From Cristatella mucedo (Eukaryota > Bryozoa > Phylactolaemata > Cristatellidae), in the NCBI GenBank assembly GCA_009760855.2, contig WPIO01000005.1, forward strand, positions 2,719,501 to 2,783,500: a stretch of 64,000 bases of DNA, read 5' to 3'. Below the pieces are notes generated by a model. That model saw only the letters and a list, made by a program, of their open reading frames with translations. It had not been told where the DNA came from and ran no database searches. A program made the translations under genes and the position numbers. Positions 33,590-46,574 of this stretch are shown piece after piece. Each line of letters begins with the position of its first letter. Position 1 is the stretch's first letter.

Positions 33590-36400
33590 TTCCAATATGA
33601 GCTGGCATTTCAATGGCGTGTTTTCAGTCTCCCAGCGTGTGGCTTGTGGTTAGCAGGGAATGGTGCCAGTGGCTGGTTCCACCGGCCAGTGCAAGCTGGT
33701 TGGCCTCAGCTAGTTGGAGTGCCGGTGTGATTGATTGTGTAGACCAAGCTGTGGTGGTGAAGGTCTAACGGGTTACACTGGGCAAAATGAGAGATCGGGT
33801 AGCCTGCTGGGACGTCAGGGCGACATGCGGTGCAGTACTCGGGACCGCTTCCTTTAGTGATCAGGGCTCACTCACAGGCCATCGTTACTATATGTAGCTA
33901 CACGCTGCCTCTCTAAAATCGCTTTTCATTGAGTGGGGCGAACGATCCAGAGCAATCTTTCGGCATTATGCGCATGTACCCAGAGTGTCATCTCGACACT
34001 GGCCGGACAGCTTTATCGTACTTAAGTCGACGCCAAACCATTTTCCTGCTAACTTGGATTCCTGTAGTTGCTTCAGTGACTGTGCTAGTTTGGCCAAGCT
34101 GGTTTTCTAGCCCATAGTGTAGCCATAATCAGCTGATGGTCAGAACGGCAGCAATTGATGGTATTTCTGGAGGCATGTCCTAAGCCTCGGTGCCCTGAGT
34201 GGTGCAATTACCCAGAGCATGCCAAATATGATCGTCGCTCACTCGAATTAGTAGAGCGATTTGCATAGTGCTTCAGCCCTGGGTGCATTAGCAGAAAACC
34301 CTCTCATAGTCGTTGTGCTCCTTAGCCGTTAGCACACTTCAGCGGTTGGCGTTCGATTGACAGAAAATGCAGGTAAAAACAGGCTGAAAAGCCGTGACCA
34401 TCCAGGCCACACTCTTGTGCACTTAAGAAATCCACACGTTTGCCTTCTTAGAGGCTTGACCATGAAGGCACTCAGATTTAAAAAAGGCAGATTTATGAAC
34501 TGGATTGGTTCAATGTGTGAGCTTACACACCTACAATGGAATGTAACTACAGCTATATGTCGCCACACTCAGCTACCCATAATTTACTTTGCTAAGTACA
34601 TCACATGTTAACAACTTAGCTGCTATAAGACTAGACAGCTTCGAAATGTTTGTTATCCCTGAAAGTGTAAACACTTTACCCAGGGTGTATGTCTCCCTAA
34701 CATTATGTAGTAAATCTCTAAAAAAATATTTAGATGCCTTACTAGGTAAGCAATGGCTATGTTTTGAACATGACTATCCTTGAGCTCACAGGCAGCTTTA
34801 GTGCTGCACCCTCGACAGTCAATTCGTTGCCAGCATGACGGTAATCACAGATCAAATGGAGCCCCTAAGCTGATGTTTTAGAGCAGTCTAGATCCACTAT
34901 GAAAAAATCGTATAAGCTGGCTTCAGTTCCAAAAATGCGTTGTATTTGTGTCTCCTTGAATTCTGGTTAGGCTTGATCAAACCTAAAAACAATGCTCATT
35001 CCATTTTTAAGTGCGTGTGGAATGGGCCGGAACTACACCTTTATTAAAAATACATCTTTCGTAGTAGATGCCAGACCTGGAAACTGATTCCGATATAGCC
35101 ACGACATCGGCAGAAACTCCAGAAATGTAACTGGTTCTCAGAAGTATCACACTCAGAATGAATATAGATTTGGTCGTTTCATAAGTATTGCCGAAGTGAG
35201 TTGCATGGTCTAGGACATACAGAGCAAAGGCTTTTGTCACCGACGGCCTTTGAGCGTAGGAATGGAATAGCTAATTTATTATTCATAGAGAACCTGGGGA
35301 CACAAGGAGGATGAACCTGTTGCAGCGGTTCAGCTAAGTATGAAGGAGAAAAGCCATGATGGCGTTGTGGGTCAGAATAAGAACTTAAACTCTTTATCCC
35401 TCGATTAACCGGAAGCTAGCAAAGCTTCTTTAACAAAAGAGACAGATGGCCAAACCTCTGATATTTGTTAACCATCCTTCCAGCCAATATCATAATTAGC
35501 TCCAATGGCCAAATCCTTTTTTTCGGTAACCAAACTAAAATGTAATTGCAATAATCTAGCCCAGGCAGAACCAATAGGCTAGTTAAATGTTTTAAAATGG
35601 TAGACAGCTCCCAATAATAGAGCAGGGCTTGGACGGGATGGCTAGCTATGAAGGCTCTTTATTTACGAAACTTTCAAAGTATGAGCAGCTGTCAAGGACG
35701 ATACCTGAACTCCGAGCAAGCAATGGCAGCCACATAATGGCATCACCTATAAGAAAAGCAAAGTCTTCTATTCCAGTAACACGCTTGAGGTGACTCGAGT
35801 AACAACTTTTTTATCGTCATTAAGGTTAAGGAAATTTGCCGACATAAAAAATTGAATGTCTACAAGGCAAGCATTCAGCTTAACGGTCGCTGCAGCAGAT
35901 ACATTGTGCAGGCTTGTCTCCGATAGATGACCATCCTGGCTCAGCAACTGCTTACGGCCCGGAGTGTAAGTAACCTATTAGCTCATTCTGTAACAGTACC
36001 GAGCACTATTTATTTACGATCAGGACAAAGATGAACGCTAACGTAATTCATCTCCGATGAGCGAACAGAAAATTTGCGTCTTGGAGTTAAAATACAGGAA
36101 GAATGTATTGCTAATGAATCATAATAAAGAGCTTTCGTTCTGAAGCCTTACAGAAATGACTATTCGAAGGGTCCGGAAATAAGTCGAAGCACCAGATTTG
36201 TGGCTATACTGCCAATCGCTTTAACAACCGAAACTCTGAATAGTCTCCCATTACGTTTTTTTTATACTGTGCTCTTTAATGACATTTAAAGTCTACTATA
36301 TTCTTGCAAACGTGCATACCTTGCTTCTCTGATAAAGCTCCCTTGTTCTCATTAAATTTTTCAGGATTAGCATGTCAAATCGGGCAGTGGCTTTGCTAAG
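33590..36400. other. Unassigned; possibly a very old antisense LINE at 35.2-36.0 kb
   Basis: No gene. Around 35290-35960 the text has the flavour of antisense LINE 3' sequence, such as GTAATTGCAATAATCTAGCC, which resembles the 'ACAGAAGTCAAGACGGGA' zone of the L2-like copies. Similarity is too low to be firm. Confidence 0.3.
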
Positions 36401-38680
36401 ACCTGCGATCATGAATCATGAGCTCGCTGGCCCAACCTCGATTTTAAACTACGAGTTCGGCCGCTGGATAATAACTGCGAGCCGCTTATGGAATAGCCTC
36501 GAAATTCAATACGTATGAGCATCGCGATTTACGATTACGTAAGAACGAGGGTACGTACAAGTATGACCCGCCGTTATAAGAGGCACAGGCCTGCCGCTGT
36601 CACTCTCTTGGAGCCACAGTCTGACGGTCGGTGAGTCTGAGTCTAGCACTGAGCGTCAGCTGCCTGTACATGAGTCGATTAGAAATCACCCGTCTCGTGA
36701 GCCGCAGTGCTCAGGCTATTGCTAGCGTCATTTCTAGCCCGGTGTTGTAGTACTGAATATTGAGCGCAGCTTCGTTAGAGTTTCCCCGTCGAGCCCTTCA
36801 GGCCAAGCCCACGTTGCCCACATCGCTCCACTGACCAGGGTGAGAGTCTCGCTGTCATCAAAGCATCCAAATGCAGACAGAAGTGGACCACTTGCTCAGC
36901 ATTATTAACGATGATAGTCTCAGCTGACGAATCACGAATACTGGTGTAGCCCCGAGCCTTGAAACTGCGGCTAGCGGCTTCTAGGTACCGCACGAATACA
37001 GGTACGCCTGCCAGCAGTAGCCCTGCACGGCATTAATGAAGTTAGCCATTAAATCATTTAAACCGCCCTTATCCATAATGTATAGAAGTCAGGGCGGTGG
37101 CGACGGGGGAGGGGGTAGGGGTAAATGCGATTAAAAGCGAAAATGCGAAAAAAATGAATGGGATTTATAATCCGACCGATTTGGGGCACTACCGTTTCAA
37201 ATGGACTTTAGCAGGGACGTATTTGGTCACAATGCCATTTTTCCAGCGCCTATTATGACAGCCTGAACGAGGTACTCATAGTTTTCAGTATTGTGCTTGC
37301 CCAGAAAGAAGAGAACCACAGATACTAAACTGTTCCAATGCTCCTGCTTAGCTCGTTAGCAAAGTCAGTACACTCTGCACTCTCCTTTATCTGTGGTCCA
37401 ATGAAAGTGCACTGGGGCAGCTCTCAGGCTAGCCGCGATACTAGCCCTCGCCTTAGTGGGTCTAACAAGGGCACCTAGAGCAACCCATAGTGGGCGCACT
37501 AGCCAAGAAGAATTGGGTAGGGGACACATTAGTTAACCGGGAGCAGAGCGAGGCGTCTGTTTGACAGCGAGTACCGCTCAGGTTAGAATGGAGCTTAGTC
37601 AGACAAAGAGCTGTCAAGATGTGGACCGACTACTGTACTCCATTAGACAAAGAGCGAAAGAATGGCGAGCTGGCGCAGGAGCCATCTAATAAATTACAGG
37701 TGGAAGCGAATGGGCCGAGGACGGACACCTAGAGCTAGAGTCCGACAAAAACAGCAGCTATGCTCAAGGTCAAGAGGGCAGAGAGAGAGTATAAACGAGA
37801 GGACTGACAGAGCTCAGGGAAGCAACTTCGGTAGTCGATACGAGACTATGCCCCGAGAGTACGATAGTTGAACCTACGGCGACGAACAGCTAAGTGCAAC
37901 TTAGATTTCGCGGTTGTGTTCTATCGGCTACTCAGCGAGCTGCTCATATCTTGGGGTGCTGTAGCGGTTCGCCTTCGGGGTCGGGACCACTGCTAGCGAC
38001 TCAGGCATGCGATACCTTATTGTAGTCGAGCTTCAGGAGTTCTCACGCAGTTAACTCCGCCGGTCCGGTCCGCGTACAGGCGTAGGGTAGTTTATTATAC
38101 TCGGGCTTCGGGAGTTCGCACAGTTAACTCCGTCAGTTCGGTGCATAAAGCGTTTGCGCCGGCGCGTAACCACTACTAACTGGCCCACAATAAACTGTTG
38201 GTTTCAGCACCCAGTTGTGGACGCTTGTGTTTTAACCACGCTGCAGCGCTGAACTTCACTGTCCACCGGTAGAGATGTGGGCGTGCGATCGCCGTCACGT
38301 GGTTCCGCCCCAGCCGACGTTCTGTCCGCCCAACGGGAGCGCTCCTTGCCGGCACGTGACGCGTTCCTTGCCGCACAATTCACTTTCTGCCTGTGCGTCG
38401 GCCTGCACGCACGCTATCCACTCTCCTCTCTCTCCTAACGCCTCGTGCTCCGGAGCAGCACGCACGACGGCTGCTAGATCGTATAATACAGCCGTCGTCG
38501 ACAACGCTTGTGGGGGCTTCGCTGTTCATCGCGCCGCCATCGCGCGCCCGCGAGCCCCTACACAGAGCCGGGGACGAGCTTCTGCTCGGTCGCAAAAGCA
38601 CCAGCTTTGAAGTTTGCCCCCCCCCCCCACACAGCTGCGGTAAGCATCTGGTAGGACAGCCAGCTGCTCGCTAATTTGGC
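36400..38680. other. CpG-rich block with short direct repeats, identity unknown
   Basis: GC and CpG content rise sharply, especially 37500-38650. Two ~45-bp direct repeats (38023-38070 and 38100-38143) share GCTTC(A/G)GGAGTT, CAGTTAACTCCG and GTCCGGT/TTCGGT. A polyadenylation-like AATAAACTGTTGG follows at ~38190. This could be a solo LTR with downstream leader, or a CpG-rich promoter: a GCG|GTAAGC donor-like site occurs at ~38637-38645. No protein family is recognisable on either strand. Confidence 0.35.
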
Positions 38681-38865
38681 TGGGGTCGTGACAAACTGCT
38701 TGACCAGGCCTAAGTTGATAAGCAGCTGTTGCGTAGGCACATTCCCGGGGCCTACCAGCAGCTCCTAATCACTGTTGTTCTTCCCAACACCGAGCTTAGT
38801 CCGTTGCGGATAATCAATTTTCGAGTCAGCACCGTAGTGCGCCCCCTGTCCTGTTCGTAAAGGTA

Positions 38866-40205
38866 AAAAGAAAACTTTTAATGTCACTGCCTTAGCTCGG
38901 CTAGATCTGTCAGCTGCCTTCGACACTATTGATCACGATGTTCCACTTAAACAATTGAGTACAACGATTGGTCTGGCAGATGAGGCACTGGCGTTGTTTT
39001 AAATCGTGCTTGTCTGATCGTGTGCAATCCGTGTCGTGTGGGGGTCAGGTCTCACACACGAGACGGGTCAACTGTGGAGTCCCTCAAGGGTCCGTCCTCA
39101 GTACCTTTCTGTTATCGTGTACACTCAACCTCTCGGAAAATGATTAAGGCCCGTGTAATAGGACATCACTTTTAAGCTGACGATATTCAGCTGTATTTTT
39201 CATTCGAACCGTCGGAATCTGCTGCAGCAACTGGGAAACTGAATGCTAGCCTTGCCGACATTCGATCCTGGATGTCGGAAAACTTCTTGAAACTAAATGA
39301 CGATAAACCGAATCGCTGCTCATAGGACACCCAAAGCGTGTGGCTGGGTTAAACGGCGTTACTCTTCTAATAGGTGATGCTGCTGTGCGACCATCACTAC
39401 GTGCTCAAAATTTAGGTGTCGTTTTTGATAGCTGCCTAAATTTTAAATGCTTCATTCAGGCGACTGCTTCTGCAGCTAGCCACCACGTCCAATCTGTATC
39501 TAAGGTAAGGAGCTGTCTTCCACACTGGCTTGATAAAAACTTAACTAGCTCCTTAGTTCGGTCACGCGTTGATTATAGTTATTCCCTTTTGGCTGGGCTA
39601 CCAAGAAAAACCAACTAGGCCACTGCAGCTGGCTGCAAATGTGGCTGCAAGGTGAGTTTTCAAGTCCCAGAGGTTTGAGTACGTGTCTCCTTTGCAAAAA
39701 AAGCTAGAACAGAGGCTGGTTAATCAATGGATACAGAGCGAAGTTCTAACGCTGACCCTCGAGGCCAGCCACGGATTGGCTCCTCAGTACCTAGCTGAAC
39801 TTGTGCACCAGTTTCAGCATCTTCCTGCCCTCAGGTCCTGTATGGACAATAAATTAGCCGTTCCGTCCCTCCCCTAGAAGACCGTTGGCGACAGAAGCTT
39901 TAGCTCTGCAGGACCTAGACTGTGGAACTCGCTTCCACAATTCTTATGCAACGACAACTACTCTCCTGCTGCCGACTCATCCTTTTCAGCGGTCCTGAGC
40001 TGCTACGTCCAAGCTAATCACTACGGCAACTGCTCCCCTGACTCTGCTATGCTTCCCACTTTCTCTTAGTTGTGCGAGATGAAGTCTGTTGGCTACCGAA
40101 TGCTTAACGAAAGCCGCTTTGGCTGTGAGTGGGCCAGACAAAACTTTCCTGCGTAGCACCAACATAGTCTTTGTGGCTTTCTGGAGTTACAGGCGGAGAG
40201 ACATT
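38866..40205 (+). mobile_element. Second-family CR1/L2-like LINE, RT to 3' end
   Basis: Plus-strand frames give 'LARLDLSAAFDTIDHDVPLK' (RT), a degraded GVPQGSVLS block, 'DDIQLYFSFEPSESAA' at ~39180 just after the catalytic aspartates, 'WMSENFLKLNDDK' and 'LAELVHQFQHLPALRSCMD', then 'AGPRLWNSLP' near the C-terminus. It differs from the ATT-tailed family in C-terminal sequence and tail, ending here at a single GAGACATT. Frameshifts and stops throughout. It serves as the reference copy for the fragments at 11184, 21668, 27988 and 29325. Confidence 0.85.
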
Positions 40206-40209
40206 TGTG

Positions 40210-41980
40210 AAAACAACTTTATCGTTATCGCAATCATTAAGAGGACCCTTTTTAATCTAGTGAGCTGTCCACAATACTGACCGTACTTCAAAACATTCAG
40301 TAACGTCTTGTAGTTGATGTATTTCTCATTAGGGAAACTGAGTGAGCTATTCGGAAATACTGGTAGTTTTTGCGGTTATAAGGAAGCACGGCTTTGAGTG
40401 TCCGGAACGAGCGGTCTAAGATTAAGCTCCCTTTGCTGAGGTTACAGGGGACGTCAGTAGACTCGAATAGACCGGCTACATTATCACAGCCCTATCCATC
40501 ATGGTTACTAAAGAAGTTTGGAAAAGGAAGTAAGGTGTTCTTGATCTGTTACTTTTGAACTTACGTCAACACGTTTTACCTCAGGGACCAAGATATAAAA
40601 ACATTGACGATGCACTTGGTAAGATTAAGATTTCCAATAAAATCGCATAGGTCGTTGTGGTTTAAGAACTATGGCTTGCTTTAATTAGCCACATCTGTTA
40701 AATTAGAAATTAAATCGGCCCGGTCGGTCGCCCTCACTGTTGGACTCGATGCTTTCTTCTGATGATGACTGACTCTACTCGAGGGGCGTGGAAAGCTCTG
40801 GCTCTGAGCTGGGCAGCACAAGGGCGATAGATGAAGATGTATGCAGACCTGATGAAAGGAAAGCTCTTGCCTGCTCGATGGCTCGATTGGCTTAACATGC
40901 TGACTTAGCCGACTCTCGAGCGTTCAGATGGTTTCTGCTAAATTCTTTTTATAGCAAACTTGAAGGCTGTCTTTTCTTCTCCGTACCAGCCGGTAAATAT
41001 ACCAGAATCGTATCAATTTCAAATTTTATTTCACACGCTAGATGCTATCGTGGGCAAAATTCTATCTGGTGAGTAGCAACTGCCAACCTTACCTTAGGAT
41101 TTCTTTTGCACTGTTCGCATGTCAAAGTGGGTAAGTCTTGTCTTGATCTCTGAGAGACACGGTGAAGTGTGATATGTAGCGACTCCCACATCTTAACAGA
41201 CGCTTACATAGAGCAATATTTTGTTTTTAGGTTATTAAATTGTTCATAATAATAGCAAATTGAATCTGTCGGTTGCTAGCAACCACTTCATTTGATGTCA
41301 AGAAAAGAATATGTTCATTCACTATTCTCTTAGATTGCAATAGGTATAACCAGACTGCTCATTCGATGTACCTGTATCGTTTCACTGCTGTGGATACAAC
41401 TGCTAAATATTTAGTCGACCTAATGCTTAATAATTTGGTTATTGGCACATTGTGTGTGCTATAGTTGCAAGATTGAAGACAGTACCACGGTTAAAAGCCA
41501 ATCCTGATAATTTCAGAATATCACCCGATCACGGAAGCAAAGTTGTCTTAGAATGATTTCTAGTTTCTATGTTTTAGACATGAAGGAGTTGAAAAAAGAC
41601 TTTGTTCTTAAGGACAAATTATTAATAGAAATCTACTGATAGTTGCAATTCTTTATAATAGATCAAGGAATTATGGACAGCTTATTTTAAGAACTCCCAT
41701 CTACGCCTTCGGATGCTGTCATGCATTATTGGCGGACTTTATCTATGCAGCCAAAAAGTGAGTGTACCAAGATAGGATCACATTTTCTCTACTGACAAAA
41801 ACGCTCTAACCATTTGTAAAGGAATAATTCACCAAAGCACGATCTAAACCCTTCACTTCAGCGAAATCACTCTGAACCAAGTTGCCTCTGCTAGCCATGT
41901 CTTACCTTCGAGCGACAATACCCATACCATAGGAGCCGTAGCCGACATCCGATGTTAGAAATATTTCAGGAGTCAGTACT
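40210..41980. other. No recognised feature
   Basis: AT-rich, short frames only. Confidence 0.45.
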
Positions 41981-42545
41981 TCAAAGGCATGCTTAGCCTC
42001 TAAATTGACACTACATGCGACTAGTGCTGGTGCATCTTGACTTTCAGTAATGCTCCATTCATAGGTTAAGTGCAGAATCTTTTTACTTAGTTATGAGTAA
42101 ATTCAAATATTTCGTTATATTGAATTCAAATTATTCGATCGAGGACATAATGTGTACCCGAATGTTTGATATTGTATCATCTATATGGGCTAGATCTGAA
42201 ATATGATTTTATTGCAGTGACATCGTTCAATGATTATTTACCTAGATATAGTGTGGCAAAGTGTTTAAAAGTAAATTCGTTGAGTCGATCTAGCACGCAA
42301 CATTACTTGCAAAGTAATTGATGATATCTGTATTTTTGGCAGATACAAAGTTGCATTACCTCCTACTCACCAAATTCTCTCAACTAGTGGCCGGGTACAA
42401 AGTAAAATGACTGCTAAGCTATTGCGAACAATATTCCGAACTGTAATGAAACCGCTAGAGGTATTGTCTTTTTTAAATAACGAGCCTGATATTTGATAGA
42501 CAAGGTTGGTTCACAGCCGCCACTTAAGAACTGGTCGATCAATAT

Positions 42546-42603
42546 AAGCCAAGAGCAAAGCCATATAAAGCCATATAAATAGCAAAGCAAAGCCATATAA
42601 ATA
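42546..42603. repeat. Short AAAGCCATATA tandem repeat
   Basis: Three to four copies of AAAGCCATATAAA with a spacer. Unit B has a single non-repeated counterpart, so the expansion postdates the duplication. Confidence 0.75.
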
Positions 42604-43254
42604 TACATTTATCAAAGTTCAGACACATGTGCACTGACCGGCAGTGTCACTGCTGCGATCTGCACCTGTAGTGGAGTATAAGAAGACTAGGTAAATATAT
42701 TTCCCATAATCTTGAATAGTTTTCATTGATCTCAAGTGAGGCTCCTGATGCTAGTTCGACACATTAAGGGGCTCGACCTTTGCGAGCAACAATGTTGGTC
42801 GAACAAATAGGTAAAAACTTGTATTGAAGAGGGCCAATCACCAACAGATCAAATATCTTCTGTAGCCGAAACATGTCAGCCTAAGAGCACGAGAGGAAAT
42901 TCGCCCCTTCAAAGTAAAGGCGCAGCATCACCACCTTCGGTAACGGCTAAAATCGCAGTTTTTGAAGACGATTGATTGAGTTTTTGAAGCACAACAGGCA
43001 GGACCGTGACCACAGCCTACAATAAATTAACAATTAAATTCAGGGCCACGAATATATACAGTAACCGTAGGACGAAACTAAACTTTTTCGTTGAAGTGTG
43101 AGCACTTCAATTACACACACAACGTGACTGACTCTCTGGCTACAAGGTCAGCCATGAAACAGTTGCTGCTGCAGGGTACATGGCTTCGGGAAATAAAATA
43201 GTTGTAGAACTAAACGTGAGCGCTGTGTCGTGGCATTAATCTAAGCATTGTGTG

Positions 43255-43310
43255 GCATAAATAAAAGCACTGGGTCGTGGCCTTAACCACTGGACCAAAC
43301 CAGAGCTGTT
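43255..43310 (-). mobile_element. tRNA-SINE A-box fragment, unit A
   Basis: The minus strand reads TTTGGTCCAGTGGTTAAGGCC, like the SINE at 2650-2745. The same sequence sits at the colinear place in unit B (52700-52760), so it was inserted before the duplication. Confidence 0.5.
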
Positions 43311-44235
43311 TTAAGCTCACCGAGCTTATTGTAAGCGTAGGTTGGCTTGGGATATACATATTCACTATTGCATATATTTCCAACAGAACGTTATTTCGGA
43401 AAAAAATTTACAATTATCAGTTATAACCAAACGATATAGACACTTGAAAATCGGCCTGCGACTTCGTACCTAGCACACCTTGTCGGGCAGTTGCACAGGA
43501 ACACTGAGCGTTGCCAAGCTAGTGCGACTCAATGACGAAAAGGATCAGTGTCCTCATCGACTATTTGCATTTTTAGACGGTGCTTCGATTAGACTATGCG
43601 AGGAAAAATCATCTTGCTATGCCAAGACTGACTCTCCAAGGTTACTCCGATATTTTCACGACTATTTTATCCACTTGTTCTGAGCACTGCATTTCAATAG
43701 TCAGAAAATGCTGATAAAGAACAAGAGTCTGCCTAACTAAACTAAACATTAGCTAAACTGCTTTGAATGCAAAACTTCAAACGTTATCCAGAGTCCTGAC
43801 GATGCTTCATGATAAACTATTATCCGTACTATCGAAAAATAAGGATTAAAAAGAGTTCAGTAACTGAATTTTTTCGAACACGAATTTGATGGTGACGTCT
43901 CATACTAGAGAGGTTCGTTGGCAATATTTTTAGTCTTTTATTTTTGCTGTGTTTGAAAAAGGCTGCAAGTCGTTGAGTTTCCAAGATTTTTCTGACAGAA
44001 TTCCTCTGTTGTTATTTTCCCACAGCATTTTGTTTGAACAGTCTCCCATACATTAATATGGGTTGGTCTTTTTACTCTGAATTAATTTCTATCAATGCAT
44101 AGAATATATTTTTGTAACATCGAATTTTTTTCTTGTAATTCTCTTTATACAATAATAAATTAGGAAGTTTAAGGGAGAATTTCAATCATCTACCACAATT
44201 AAACTTAAGGTACCTATGATAATCAGCTAATGGCC

Positions 44236-45952
44236 TTAATGATAATACATTTGATATAGTTCCCTCAAATAACTTAATCTCTTTCTAGACACTTTACATG
44301 AGCTGCAAAGGCAGCAAAATCAAATGGCTCGTGGTAAATTGCTCAATAAATGACAAGAACAACATGGCAAGGGGTGACATGCACAGTTTAAGCATGCAAG
44401 TATGTTTAGTGTCAACATGCACAGTGTCAGCAGGCATTGCACATAAAGGTTGAATTACAGGGACCCACAAAGTGATCTGATACATAGATGAGTTTTTAGC
44501 TTCTTTTTAATATCGATCAAGTCGAGGGATGTCGTGACGCAAATCGGGATTGAATTCCAGGCTTTGGGACCACAGGAGCTGCAAGCATGGTCTCCGAAGG
44601 ATTTGAGGTTTGTACGAGGCATAGGAAAACCGCTATTTTCAGAAATTTCGGTGGTAAGACACGTAGCCTGATGGGTAAGTAAATCTGATAGGAAGTCGAT
44701 AAGTTGCTTGACTGGGAGCCAGTGTAAGTAGGCGAGAAGTGGTGAGATCTGGAAACTGCGACGCTCCTGACAGACGAACTCAGCCGCAGAGTTTTCCACC
44801 AACTGTAAGTACCTGATCCCACATTACGGTAGACCAGCAAGCAGAGAGTCACAGAAGTCGTAACAGAAGACGGATGTCACAAATGCATGCATCAATACAG
44901 ATGTGTGATCCCTGACAAAATAAGCCAGAATTTTAGCAATTTTATAGAGTTGAAATTAGGCGGACTTGATGGTGGAACTGATTTTATCATCTAATAAAAG
45001 GTCGCATGGCACCTGGATATCGTACAGATTCAACAAGAGATAGGCTGGCAGAGCCGATAATGAGTGACAGCTTTTCCGATTTCTGGATCACTCTTGGTTT
45101 GCCTATATCTAATATATTGGTTTTACCATCATAAAGTGTAAGAAAGTTTGTTTTCATCAATGTGCGATGTCATCAATACATACAGCAAGTGAGCTGAGAG
45201 AATTTGACGTGCTGGAGAGCTGTGAAGGATCAAAGCAAAGGTGCAACTAAGTGTCATCTGCATAAAAAGTGAAAGCCTACACCATATCTGGCAATCACAT
45301 TGGCAAGAGGGAGAGTACAAACCGTGAAAAGAATTGGATCAAGCAGAGATCCCTGAGGTATATTTCAGAGGTTTTTCGAATGATCATTGCGAATTCACGT
45401 CAATACTCCAGAGCATCCCACTGAGATAGATCCTGAACTATTGCCATGATGCCAGCGATGCCTAGGCGAGATGATAAGCGCTCAAAAAGGATTCGGAGAT
45501 TGATAGCATCAAAAGCTCCAGAAAGATTGAGCAGAACACTTGGAGATTGTCTACCTAAGTCGGCATGGCAGCAGCAGATCAGTGCATCGTAGAAACCGGA
45601 CAGTGGGAATAGGGTTCAGAGGACTAGTTATCGTCTTTGGTAGGGATATGAATTCCAGGACGAAGTTACTAGCAACCTCCTTGAATGTAGACATCGAGGT
45701 GCTGCATGAAATAGAGGGACATGGCTGCAGGGGGATGCTGCCATCTTAGGGATGGACTCACTGATCTCGTATATCTTGTTTACAAAGAAGCTGCTAAAGC
45801 GATAAGCTATATCGTCAGAGGGATCACTAGGTAAGAAGTTAACCTTGAAGCTGCTAAGGATCTTGTTTATCGTTGACATCAGCATTTTTTAAGTGTGCGT
45901 CTGTGATTCAACAATCTTTAATAAAAGCTTGAGTTGGCCTTTGCTAGGATTA
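44236..45952 (-). mobile_element. L2/CR1-like LINE, minus strand, internally deleted
   Basis: Tail and 3' end start at ~44236 (GATAATACATTTGATATAGT, ACTTAATCTCTTTCTAGACA). C-terminal landmarks in reverse include 'LAYLHWLPVKQ', 'MPRTNLKSFGDHACSSCGPK' and AWNSIP. Around 45540 the sequence jumps from the RT region to the linker, an internal deletion. It ends against a plus-strand copy at 45953. It lies at the edge of the first unit A duplication block and is absent from unit B. Confidence 0.85.
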
Positions 45953-46571
45953 ACTCTGCAGCTAGGCTTGTCTGTCGTGAGCGTCCCAGTTGTCACATTA
46001 CACCACTTCTCGCCGACTGCACTGGCTACCAGTCAAGCAACGGATTGACTTCGAGGTTTTGTCGCTCACTTTTAGGTTCCTTCATTCTTTGGCTCCAGCC
46101 TATCTCTCAGATCTACTCCCCCATCAGGCCAAGCGTCGTACCACCTGCTTTTCGGAATCCAACAGTATACAAATACCTCGTACAAACCTCAAATCCTTTG
46201 GAGACCGTGCATTTAGTTCGTATGCTCCCAAAGCCTGGAACTCCCTCCCGACCTGCGTCAGAACATCCCCTGACCTGACCACATTTAAAAAGAACTTAAA
46301 AACACACCTATTTAGGACAGCATTTAGTGGGTCCCTGTAATTCGTCCTTCACGTGCTTATGTGTGCTGACACTGTGCATGATGCCACTAATCACATTTGC
46401 ATGCTGACCCTGTGCATGTCACCCCTAACCATGTTATTCATGTTTATCATGCATGATATGATTCACAATTCAATCGCGTTTCCCTTTGCAGCAAGTTTTA
46501 AGCACCTAGAAAGAGATTAAGTTCTCTGAGGGCGCTTTATCAAGTGCATTATTATTATTATTATTATTAGC
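45953..46571 (+). mobile_element. L2/CR1-like LINE 3' copy, opposite orientation to its neighbour
   Basis: An open frame (45990-46340) encodes 'HWLPVKQRIDFEVLSLTFRF', 'LAPAYLSDLLPHQAKRRTTC', 'RTNLKSFGDRAFSSYAPKAW' and 'TTFKKNLKTHLFRTAF'. The 3' UTR and (ATT)n tail are intact. Nearly stop-free, so comparatively young. Together with 44236-45952 it forms a head-to-head pair. Confidence 0.92.
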
Positions 46572-46574
46572 TTA

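Noticed and set aside
36775-36993. 72-codon minus-strand frame in the CpG-rich block
   Set aside because: Plausible composition but no recognised family, no splice partners and no conservation evidence available.
42546-42603. CRISPR-like or regulatory repeat array
   Set aside because: Three to four short AT-rich copies without spacers in an animal genome; a simple tandem expansion absent from the sister duplication unit.
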